The position numbers and the translations under genes were made by a program. Shown here piece after piece: positions 21,905 through 32,881 of a stretch of 44,139 bases of DNA. The notes beneath the pieces are model-generated. The model was not told the DNA's origin. It did not search any database and saw only the letters and a list, made by a program, of their open reading frames with translations. Position 1 is the first letter of the stretch. Each line of letters starts with the position of its first letter. The DNA is from Calocera cornea HHB12733 (lineage: Eukaryota; Basidiomycota; Dacrymycetes; Dacrymycetales; Dacrymycetaceae): positions 1 to 44,139 of the forward strand of contig KV424119.1 of NCBI GenBank assembly GCA_001632435.1. Reading direction: 5' to 3'.

Positions 21905-22265
21905 ATGGTAAGTCGATGCCTTGCCTCCCTTTGTGTCGTGTCGACTGACCTTGGGACGCGTACCAAGCCTACTGCTTTCGAAATGCGGAAGAAAAACCAG
22001 CAGTTCGCTGCACGGGCACGGGCAGGAAAGCCAATCGTCAACCCGTCCATGAGGGAGAAGCTGAGCAAGTTAGACAGCTCGTATTTCACTTCAGTATCTT
22101 TGCTGATGCCCTAAACCATAACAGACGCTCGCCAGTCGGCATTGCAGTGCTTGCCTTGCTGTTCGTTGTACTGCTGGGCGGAGGTATGTGTAATGTGGAA
22201 CAAATTGGGAACACGGCTGAAGTTCGTGACTAGGTATATTTGAGCTGCTGCGGATATTCTTTTGA
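21905..22265 (+). CDS. RAMP4/SERP1 (Ysy6-like) ER translocon-associated protein
   Basis: Four exons, 21905-21907, 21968-22080, 22125-22183 and 22234-22265, coding for 68 residues. The first coding exon is the ATG alone, directly followed by GTAAGT. The protein has a basic soluble part (FEMRKKNQQFAARARAGKP, then NPSMREKLSKLDSS) and a C-terminal membrane segment (PVGIAVLALLFVVLLGGGIF) ending LLRIFF, as expected for the tail-anchored RAMP4/SERP1 family. That family sits at the Sec61 translocon and helps nascent membrane proteins under stress. Its length fits the family (about 65). The second intron contains a CTAAAC branch-like site. It is convergent with FIP1 (137 bp between stops) and divergent from the BMT5-like gene. 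Confidence 0.88.
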
Positions 22266-22402
22266 ACGCTGCCTATGTACGTGGCTGTTGATGTTGGTTA
22301 GACTGCGCATTGCTCATGATTGCTATGGTCTTATAGAAGCCGTATAGTGTAATGTTACACGTCACCCGCCGTCCTAGTGCCCCTCCGCGTGACAGCACGA
22401 GC

Positions 22403-24404
22403 TCATCGACGTTTGGAGCGACCATTGTCTTCTTCGCCCGCAAATGGCCGTTTGCGATTGTTCGTCGTGGAATCCACGACAATCCCTCCACCATAATCAA
22501 GGCCCTCCACGTCCTGCTTCACGGGCTCTCGATCTTTGTCCTTGTACGTTGTCCGGTTGCGCGGGCCTGTTGGCACATTCGGGGGCAAGGGCGAAGCAGG
22601 ACGAGTGGGCAGAACTTGCACTATTGTCGCAAGGCATCAGAAGAGATGATGCTGCCATTGAAGGCTAATACGCACAGTTGTCACTGCCCCCGAAACCAGC
22701 TCCTCTTCCCCTGCCCCGCATCGCCATTGGTGCAGTGGATCCTCGTACAGGTGGTGTTCCTCGACCACTCTGGGCGCCATTTCGGGCCGGTACCCTTGTC
22801 GTGAATACCTGCTCGCCTTGCGGGGTGCTCGTGTCGATGTTGTACGCTGCGGGATATGCATTGAACTGACTTGCATTCTGTCGAAGTTGGCTTGTCACTC
22901 ATAGCATTCAAAAGCGGACCATACCAGTGCTCACCGGACCACTGCCATCTGTCATTCCACTGGTGGCTGTTCCTCCCAATTGCATGGTGCCATACGGATG
23001 AAGAAAGCTTTCGGAAGACATGCCTTCCATGCCGGGCATCGCGCCCTGCATGTTTCCAGTAACATTCTCTGGCATGTGCATGGTTTGATCGCCGTTCATT
23101 CCTGCGCCGAGCATATTTTGTTGCATCGGCTGGATGCCTGTCATTCCCATGCCCCCCATGCCCATCATATCCCCCGTTGGCATTCCGGCCATACCTCCCA
23201 TCATGGTTTGAGGGACGCCAAGGGGCATAGCGTTGGCCATGTTAGCGCTGTTGATAGCCATAGTACGCATCTCCGGTGGCAAGGCGAGCAACTGATTTTC
23301 GGGCATGCCAGTGTACGCCTGTTGCGAATGAGTGTCCTGCAAGTGCTTGACAAGCAGGGGAAGGACAACGTACAATAACGTTCTGTTTTAGTGCTGCACT
23401 CAGCTCACTCAGTTCCTTCTTTCTCAAGCAGTAGGCTTCCCATGAAATCTCATCGAAACCATAATTGAACCAGTCGCTTAAATCACTGCCTGGCCGCCTC
23501 CAGGGCTTTTCTGCTAAAGATTGAAGCTCAACGTCGTAGATCGAGCGAGCGTCCAACATTCCAGGTGCTGTTGGATCGATTTCGGGCGCATTGGAGGCGG
23601 CTCTCGGTGGTGGTCCATCAGGTATGGGACGATTTTCTGTCTGTATTTGCTCCGCTGTGGCAGACTTCAGTTCTGTGGCAGGCGCTGACACAGAAGGCTG
23701 AGGGGTTACGGAGCTTTTCGGCATGCTGAAGCTAGCGTCCCGCTCTCGAGGAGTATATTCGGTAGTCAACAGGCTGCTAGCTACAGGGAGAAGATCAGCC
23801 AGATACAATCCACAGAGGTCATTTGTACGCACGCTTCGCGGGAGAAACCCCTGGTGGGCGAACGGGGCGCTGTTGAGTAGGATCGCGAAAGTCAATAGAT
23901 CGCGGCTGGGGTTGCAGTATTATTTCCAGATCCTGCCCATCGTTGGCCATCAGAAGATTATGCCGCGCAAAGACGACGCACATCTTCATCGCTTTCGTCC
24001 TCCTCTTGCGCTTCCTCGCCCTCCTCTTCGCCAGCATCATCTGCCTCTGCCTCTGCTTCATCATCCTCACTGTGCTCCATCGGCTGTTCTTCCTCCTCAA
24101 CTTCCGGTGGAACAGTCTGCCCGCCTAATGTTACATTCGCGATCTGAGGAAGGCGATTCAAGTCATTCGAGATGGATATCTGACTGGGCGTATCTAGTGA
24201 GTAATTGACGTTGTCGTAGGACTAACGATAACTTACGTCGCAGGATCTATGCGCGCACAGAGGAAACAAGATCAGCACGTCTCTTCCAAAAGCATCACGT
24301 GAGATGTTACCATTCTCAGCTTGACTAATGGGAGCGGCGGTCGGTGCATCTGATGTTGCATACTCATCTTCATCACCGTATAAGAATGCGTCGTCGTCGT
24401 CCAT
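22403..24404 (-). CDS. FIP1: FIP1-like pre-mRNA 3'-end processing factor
   Basis: Seven exons, complement(22403-22620, 22676-22877, 22935-23336, 23374-23780, 23833-23932, 23982-24193, 24311-24404), 544 residues. Fip1 links poly(A) polymerase to the cleavage and polyadenylation factor in the nucleus. Seen in order: acidic start (MDDDDAFLYGDEDEY), long Glu/Asp run (exon 2), the conserved DLEIIL start of exon 3, and the Fip1 motif KPWRRPGSDLSDWFNYGFDE followed by WEAYCLRKKE (exon 4). Exon 5 is a methionine- and glycine-rich low-complexity region, exon 6 is an RGG-like stretch (RGRGRGAGFGG), and the basic C-terminus reads NRKRPFAGEEDNGRSKRR. Intron 1 (24194-24310) could hold a 10-nt microexon, but skipping it keeps the frame. 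Intron 4 is only 37 bp. Confidence 0.92.
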
Positions 24405-24686
24405 CTGGTGAGTTGTATAGTGCGAGTCCTGCGCGTGCGGGGTGGCGAGGCTGGAGAGCCCGGGCCAGGGACCGCGGCGAGAACCGGCATCGCCCGGCCA
24501 TTCCTCCCAAGCCCTCAACTACCATTTCCAGCAGAAGGCAGCGTAGCAGGTCTGCTATCGATCCTCATCAACTAACAAGTGCGTTCTTACCTGGTGCCCA
24601 TATTCACTAGTGAATTCCATTCTGTGCAGCAGATTGTTGCTGCTTGGGTTGACTAGTCACTTAGCCTGGCACGTCGATTTTCGGGG

Positions 24687-25125
24687 ATGTCGTCAACCGT
24701 CAATGTAAGTCTGTCCGTTTGTTGTGCCACTTCTCTGGATAGTCCAGCGACTGTCTTCGGCTGAAGTGGTCCTCGGCTCGCTATCCAGTTCTTGATGCAG
24801 TGCTGTTACTGAAGCCCCGTTGCAGGTTGTTCGGTATTCCGCTTTGCTAGGAGGCATCTTCTACGGTATAAGCCATCGCAGAACGCTGCAGTCACAGGAA
24901 GATGCTAAGAAGGAAGCTCACGACTATGAGCGGAAGGAGAGGTTGATCAAGGAGGCGCGGGAGGCATGGCGAAAGAAGCAAGCTGGTCCTTCTTCAGGCG
25001 GTACGTTTGCTTTGTTCGCATATTGGGATGCCTTTCTTACACCCTGCTTGACAGTCGTGACTGATCCGGAGGATCCCAAATTTGATTTGGAAAAGGCTTT
25101 GGAGCAGTGGGAAAAGGACGCATAA
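24687..25125 (+). CDS. Mitochondrial ATP synthase subunit e
   Basis: Three exons, 24687-24704, 24826-25000 and 25055-25125, coding for 87 residues. Subunit e sits in the membrane part of F1Fo ATP synthase and is needed for dimer formation and cristae shape. Seen: N-terminal membrane segment NVVRYSALLGGIFYGISH with the GxxxG motif (GIFYG) known to mediate dimer contacts, then a charged, helical, coiled-coil-like region (EDAKKEAHDYERKERLIKEA). The length fits the family (about 90). The first intron is 121 bp, the second 54 bp. It starts 282 bp from the FIP1 start on the other strand, so the two may share a promoter region. Confidence 0.9.
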
Positions 25126-25532
25126 TCCAAGAGACGAGACGACCGGCTGGTTGGAAGTCGTCACATCCCCAGATGCTTTCATGCTCAGACCCGGCTGTCG
25201 TCTGGGACTCTTTAGATAAAAATGCGTCAATCGCTATTGTGTGTTCCTTATTCTCATTGTAATTTCGACCAGAGGAATGGATAATGCAACCACTCCTACC
25301 CCAATAGTCAGGCCAATGAGCCAATAATGTCTCTGGCTGCGACTTGATGTTGTATTATGGTAGTAACATTTGCTCGAGAAGCCTCGCCTAGTAGGGAGCG
25401 GAAGCTGTCGGCAAGAGGTCCCTAAGGGAGGAGGAACGCGACGCGCTCGACGACACCTCACAAGCTCAGACGGCGCGTCCACCTCTCAAAGGCTTTCGTA
25501 CGCCATTCGACACCTGTACGATCACTCACACT

Positions 25533-27383
<1,851 letters not shown>

Positions 27384-27484
27384 TTAGCATATATAAAACA
27401 GATGTCTGAGTAGGATGCATGTTAGCCCTGTATTCATTTTTCGAATCGATTTTGCTGGCATCGCAACCTGGTCGCAGAGAAGCA

Positions 27485-28866
27485 CTACAGCTCGTCTCTT
27501 GTGCGAGGAGGATCAGCAGGGTCAAGACCAGAGAGCCATTCACTAAGCGCCGCGTTAAATTCGGTTGGCTGTTCCAGCTGTGGCCAGTGCGCAGTGGTAA
27601 GTTTCTGTGCAACATCAGTAAGAATATCACACATCCAAGGTGATCGAGCTAACCTTAACGGTTAATTTGGAAAACCACTGGTCCGAGTGCAGCATCTGGT
27701 CCACTTCCAGCCAATCCGCTACCGGATCCTACGGCCCAATTAGATCCTGTACAAGTGTGTAAAGGGGTTATGTACCTGTGTCGGTACAATCCAGAGGGAA
27801 GGCTGCGGAAGGGAGAAATTGCCCTGTTTGCTCTGGAAGAGATATGATCCGTATCGATTCCCGTTGGTGTAGAATTGCAAAGCTGAGAGGTATCAGGATC
27901 GCGCTATTAACAGCCAGGCGTATTGAGACGCACTCTTTCCAAAGCCTTGATGAGAGTAGCTCTCCACCATGTAATCCTCCTCCTCATTTGTCATGAACGG
28001 GATAGCCGGGATCTCGGCGACATCTGCCCACGCCGCCAAGAAGGAAGTAGTGGACGTGAGGAATGCAGCCGGTGGGGGAGACTGAACGCTCCTGAGCGTT
28101 CCTCGTAATGTGCGACGAATGTCGGCGTCCAGTTCCTTGGTTGCCCCAGCCGTGTCATTGGCGAAGTAAATCTGATAGGTGAGCTTGGGCAGATACTGCG
28201 TCATAGCTTCCATGGGCATATAGGGACCGGCAGACGGCATATAGGGTACTACAGCACCAGCCAGCGCGGTGAAGCGGTCTGGTCTCTGACGCCCGGCTTC
28301 CCAGCATGCCTCTGCACCCCAGTCATGGCCCACGCAGACGGCTGTGTCCACGGCTGCTTGGTCGAGGATGCAGGTGAGGTCGGCCACGATATCTTCCATT
28401 TGCGAGGACGATTGTACATCTCCCGGATGCCCCGACAAGCCAAAGCCTCGGAGATCAGGTACAATCAGGTGATAGTCATGCTACATCGATGTGAGAGGTC
28501 GGAACGCTCGCCCTCGGAGCTGCGCCTTACCTCAAATTCCTGGATCTGGTTTGACCAGGTACTCCACAGGGAGGGCCAACCATGCACGAGAAGCAGGGTT
28601 TTCTTGGCACGGGGAGGGTTGATATCGACATACTCTGCAGGGGCGAGGGTATCAGGACAACCACCAAAACAAACCATTGCACGTTCCAACTCACTCAAAT
28701 CGATCGTTTTCGACAGAGGTGGGGTAACGGAACGATCGACGGCCGCGCAAGAGACCGTTTGGGCTGTGTATGCGCGCGGGTCGAACGCAGCCTTGGCCGG
28801 GGCTAGCTGTTCACCGTAGGCAGCGCTGAGGACGAGAGAGGATAGAACGGTTGCTCGGATGAACAT
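27485..28866 (-). CDS. Secretory epoxide-hydrolase-like alpha/beta hydrolase ending in RDEL
   Basis: Five exons, complement(27485-27604, 27654-27728, 27776-27882, 27934-28480, 28531-28866), 394 residues. It starts with a signal peptide (MFIRATVLSSLVLSAAYG). The alpha/beta-hydrolase core shows HGWPS (oxyanion hole, HGxP), GHDWGAE with the nucleophilic Asp, and a late AHWPQLEQPTE with the catalytic His. This set fits soluble epoxide hydrolases, which open epoxides to diols; haloalkane dehalogenase is a less likely alternative. The protein ends RTRDEL, an ER-retention-type tetrapeptide. The stop lies about 100 bp from that of the RBBP4-like gene (convergent). It shares a 263-bp head-to-head region with the MYST gene. 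The substrate cannot be told. Confidence 0.85.
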
Positions 28867-29129
28867 GATTGCGTTTAGAGAGTGTGGAAGCCATGCCCGG
28901 CAAGTGAGCGCGTTATATATGTGCGTGAGGCCGAAGCCGAAACCCTGAGGGAGTGCAATAATGGTCTGCGGCTTGCTTGCCGGCGTCTTGCATCCTCCGG
29001 TGCCGGCTCCGCTTTCATCCAAGGGCCCATCGCGACTCTAATTGCGGACATTGCTTCCAGAACTGCACGGCTTTGGCCCTCATGCCTGCGTTCTACGGCA
29101 TCTCTCTTCTGTGGTTGCTCTGATTGACG

Positions 29130-30831
29130 ATGCACCGGCGTTCGTACGAGGCTGGCGGATCCGAGGAGGATGAAGATCTCGTGATTGCTGAAATTGAAGG
29201 TCGAATCTCCCTCCATACCAGTGACGAGCCACCTGTCAAACGACGCAAGCTGGAGGTGAATTTACAAGAGGTACAGTGTCGCAGGGCAGCCGTGCGAAAC
29301 GACCTTCATGCGCGTCGTGGTAGGAGTCCAAGGCACAAGTCGACTCCAGCTCAGTCCTGCAGCAAAACTCCCCACTTGGCCAGCCAAAACCTCGACCTCG
29401 CGCAAAGCGAAACTTCCGCAATATTCACTTTGGTACATGGGAAATTGAACCAGGGCAAGCACATTGTGCTGCATGTCTTATTGCTGAATTCGAGCCCTTG
29501 AGTAGGTACTACTCCCCGTATCCTTTGCCAGACGATGACGACGCCGTCTATACCGCATTTCAACGGATAACTCCACCTCCTTCCGCCACGAACGGGCGGC
29601 ATGGCAGAAGCAGAAAACAAGGAGACGCGCTAGAGTCTGAAGACTTCGCCCCTGGTGCAGGTACACTCTGGGTATGTGACCGCTGCTTCAAATACATGAA
29701 AAACGCTTCGAGTCACGAACATCATTTCGTAAGCACTAGACCACAAGCCGACGGCCGACACATTGGAATCTGAGCATATTCGCAGAAAACGTGTCACCTG
29801 TCCCATCCCCCAGGGCGAAAAGTTTATCAAAAGGGGGCCTTGACCATCTGGGAAGTGGACGGGGCGCTCTCTAAGGTTGGTGTCGCACGAACCGTGCCAG
29901 CCCTGAGCTGATAGAACGACCGGGCAGCTGTTTTGTCAAAATCTGTCACTTTTTGGGAAGCTTTTTATCGATGTGAAGGAAATATACTTTGACGTCGAGC
30001 CATGTGAGCCTACATGGATGACGTTGCCCAGAGTCCCTGTTTGATTGCCTTCAGTCATGTTCTACCTCCTGACCGACGGAGATCCCAAGCGAGATCACGT
30101 GTTGGGGTTCTTCTCGAAGGTACATATCTTGCTCTGGATCAGTGGCTTTTTGACTCGAGCAAGAACAGGAGAAAGTGTCGTATGACAACAACAATCTGGC
30201 TTGTATCATCACCTTCCCTCCTTACCAAAAACGGGGTTATGGTATGCTCATGATTGAGTTCAGTACGTCGCTTCATTGTGCATATTGCGGAATCGTTCAA
30301 CGTCCGCGTTGCCCAGGTTACGAGCTCTCCCGGAGAGATGGTGTTTTCGGAAGTCCCGAACGGCCGCTGTCAGAATCAGGAGTGAGGACGTATCTCGCCT
30401 TTTGGATTTCGATGCTTGTGCGTCATATGCGCTTGGCTTTCGAGGTGCCTGGATCTCCCACAAGGAGCGGAACCAACATCCGGAGGTGGAAGAACACGAA
30501 AGGTTGGGACGGCGAGCTTCCTCGCACTCGAGCCAGGGCTGGCGCACTACCAAACGGTAGTCATCAGGAAGATCCTTTTGCGGGGAGACGCACCATCAGC
30601 GGCCTGGACGTTTCGGTTAAGATTTCCTTGCAAGACCTCGCTCAGGCAACATACATCCGACCGGAAGATATAGCGATGGCTCTAAACGAATGTAGCTTGC
30701 TCAAGAGACAGCGTACGATGGGGACAGATAGCCATGCTGAGATTATCATTTCGCAGCGAGACCTAGAACGCGTTGCGGAGACCTATCATGTGAAGCCTCA
30801 GTTTCTGCATCTTGATCATGTCATGCTGTAG
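29130..30831 (+). CDS. MYST-family histone acetyltransferase
   Basis: Eight exons: 29130-29255, 29324-29454, 29506-29728, 29786-29875, 29928-30003, 30055-30119, 30169-30262, 30317-30831; 439 residues. It acetylates histone lysines with acetyl-CoA in the nucleus. Seen: basic linker (PRPRAKRN), NIHFGTWEIEPGYYSPYP, the C2HC zinc finger (LWVCDRCFKYM to HHFKTCHLSHPPG), LFCQNLSLFGKLFIDVKEI, the acetyl-CoA loop QKRGYGMLMIEFSYELS, GSPERPLSESG with the catalytic Glu, and a winged-helix C-terminus (ISLQDLAQATYIRPEDI). There is no chromodomain, so it resembles SAS2/SAS3 types more than Esa1. Intron 2 (29455-29505) appears to use a GC 5' splice site. A serine-rich insert sits between the first MYST block and the zinc finger. 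Confidence 0.9.
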
Positions 30832-30920
30832 AATCTGGTCACAACGTCGCGGCTTGCATGTGTACACATTAATAGCACAATCAGATCGATACTTTACAGA
30901 AAGGAGCTTTGTAAAGTGGA

Positions 30921-31658
30921 TCAAACATCGAGAACGCCGTCAATGAAGTATATGTCGCCGTTCGATGCCTAGATGCATTGTGTCAAAGTGCACCTCAAAT
31001 GGAAAGTGTCGTTCGCTTACTGGTGCTTTGCTGACGATACAGATATTTGCATTCAGAGTATACTGCTGCCACTCTTCACCTGTTTCCGTGGTGCGCTTGA
31101 AAAACACATCGTGTCCGTCCAAGAGCGTGGGATAAGCGCGTTCTGTCGCCATATCGAGGGGTGCAGTCTAAGATAATCGGCTCAGTCACATCAATGTAGG
31201 GTCTGCCAGGAGGATCGTACAGGAACAATGTGAGCTGATACCCAGCGTTCAACATTGACCTTGGCCTTATCATCCGTAATCTCCACATCATCGCCCGCCG
31301 GTCCTTCATGACTGCAGATTGTGGTCAACACGAAGTGACACCAATAGCAAGTATGAACGTACGGCTTCCTGTGCAGGGCCATGATGGCTTTGTTCACTGG
31401 AACAAATAGAGTACTTTTTGAGGAAGGAGATGTGTCGGAGAGCCGAAGGGAGATAGGTTCTACTTCCCTGGCATAGTCATACCAGATGGAGCCAATAGTA
31501 TGGACGGTGAGGAGGTCGGCGAGCGTCGGCTCGGAGGTTGTTATGGGAGCATATACATCCATGTGAGATTGATCAGTCATGAGTATGTGCTTGGTTTGCG
31601 CTTCGCAAAGTGCCGCAATGGACAACGCAGTAGTAAAAGTGCTTAAGAGGATACGCAT
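30921..31658 (-). CDS. Secreted fasciclin (FAS1) domain protein
   Basis: Four exons, complement(30921-30968, 31021-31167, 31221-31311, 31363-31658), 193 residues. Signal peptide MRILLSTFTTALSIAALCEA. One FAS1 domain follows: ITTSEPTLADLLTVHTIGSIWYDY near its start, the H1-like box STLFVPVNKAIMAL, VERWVSAHIVP, and a final strand GDIYFIDGVLDV. FAS1 proteins are usually extracellular or cell-wall adhesion proteins. There is no GPI signal or second domain, so this is a small soluble form. The nearest alternative is a mitochondrial or cell-surface fasciclin of unknown role. The gene ends 90 bp from the MYST stop codon (convergent). Confidence 0.85.
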
Positions 31659-32191
31659 CACGGTGGTCGTACGAGATCAAGGTCTGTGAACGATGGAGCG
31701 TTCTGCACCGCCACTTGACCCGATGAGGAGTTTGCGGTTGGGCCTCGGAGCCTGGAACCCACAAGCCGCAACACGAGGGCTAAGCGGGAGTATACAAGCG
31801 CTCAAACGGAAGCAGCGAGAGCCCCCAGCGGATGCAGAAAGGCTGAGGAGCGGAAGCAAAGACATCCCCAACGGACGCGGCTGGGAAGCGGAATCAGAAA
31901 TAACTAGCGGAAGTAGAGACGAGACCATCCAGGGTTCTCTCGCGCTGCTTCCGTTTGAGAGTCCCTTTGCCCCCGCTCGACCGTTCCGTTGCTCCCACTT
32001 CCATCTGTCGGTTTTCGGCGTCCCACTTCCGGTGGATGCAAATTGACAGTGATGCCAAGGGCCCCGGAAGGCGCTCGGTGGCAAGAAAGCCCGTCGCGTC
32101 ACTGACACGTCTTGGAATGTCCACCGCGCCCGAAGAGCGACGACCGCTGCGATCTACAACGACTAGTACTGCCCCACAGCAGCGACGAATC
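31659..32191. promoter_or_regulatory. Head-to-head promoter region of FAS1 and DPM3 genes, with CGGAAGC repeats
   Basis: The 533 bp between the two start codons hold at least five copies of a CGGAAGC-like motif (CGGAAGC, CGGATGC, CGGACGC, CGGAATC, CGGAAGT) spaced 17-22 bp apart at about 31805-31915. Inverted copies (CTTCCG, CTTCC) lie at about 31947-32035. No ORF here looks real. The motif is like the core of the 18-bp minisatellite at 19380-19990. Confidence 0.55.
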
Positions 32192-32588
32192 ATGACAAGA
32201 GCATCTCGCTTCGTTATCATTGGTGCTATATGCACACTCATATATGCACTGCTGTATCTGCGTATCATCCCTGTCCCTTTCCTGTCGAAGCAAGTCGCAG
32301 ACGAGCTCCTTCCCGTGGTACGTGCGAGAACGGCCTCTCTGTCCTGCTGTTTTCGCCTGACCCATGCCCAGATTCCATGGTGGCTCCTTGTTTCGTTCGG
32401 CTCGTATTCTTTAGGGAGCCTCGGAATGGGACTCCTGACCTTCAGGGATTGCCCTGATGCTCATCAGGAGCTGCTCATGGTTTGTGCAAGTTTCTCGTTG
32501 CTCATTGGGGACAAAGACTGAGCACTGTCGGTAGGAAATTAGCGAAGCCAAGAACGACCTCCGGCTGAAAGGGGTGGAAGTGGACTAG
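32192..32588 (+). CDS. DPM3: DPM3-like subunit of dolichol-phosphate mannose synthase
   Basis: Three exons, 32192-32317, 32372-32479 and 32535-32588, coding for 95 residues. DPM3 anchors the catalytic DPM1 to the ER membrane, where dolichol-phosphate mannose is made for N-glycans, O-mannosylation and GPI anchors. Seen: MTRASRFV start, first membrane segment (IIGAICTLIYALLYLRI), the family signature VADELLPV, PWWLLVSFGSYSLGSLG (second membrane segment), TFRDCPDAHQELLMEISEAK and the charged coiled-coil C-terminus ending GVEVD. Length and signature fit the family closely. Longer upstream open frame lacks family similarity, so I start at the ATG shown. Confidence 0.93.
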
Positions 32589-32881
32589 CTCGTGCGGGTT
32601 GGTTTCGAAGCGTGGTACGTGCATCAATCAATTCACACAAACAAGCCACTGACATGTCCCGCAGGCACCCACCTCCGCCTGGGGGAACCGTATGGTTCTG
32701 CATATATCATCACTTGTATCGTACAACAGCAATTGGATACCTTTGTATACCCCACAAGACTTTCACTATGTGCCACTTTCCTCCGAAGGCCTCGTACCCA
32801 ACCGTGATACCATGGTACCATCTACATGGGTTAGGCTCACCTTGCAGATGCCAGTACAGTGTGATGGTTCACCGCTACTGT

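Noticed and set aside
24235..24245. Possible 10-nt microexon in FIP1 intron 1
   Set aside because: It has AG and GTAAGT borders, but including it puts a stop in the next exon; skipping it keeps the frame.
25234..25482. Minus-strand frame with Arg-rich start and one membrane segment (HYWLIGLTIGVGVVALSI)
   Set aside because: Attractive as a small mitochondrial protein, but there is no in-frame ATG (it opens at GTG after a stop) and no convincing upstream exon.
31677..32108. Frames on both strands between FAS1 and DPM3
   Set aside because: They cover the shared promoter and its CGGAAGC repeats; no conserved motif or splice pattern.
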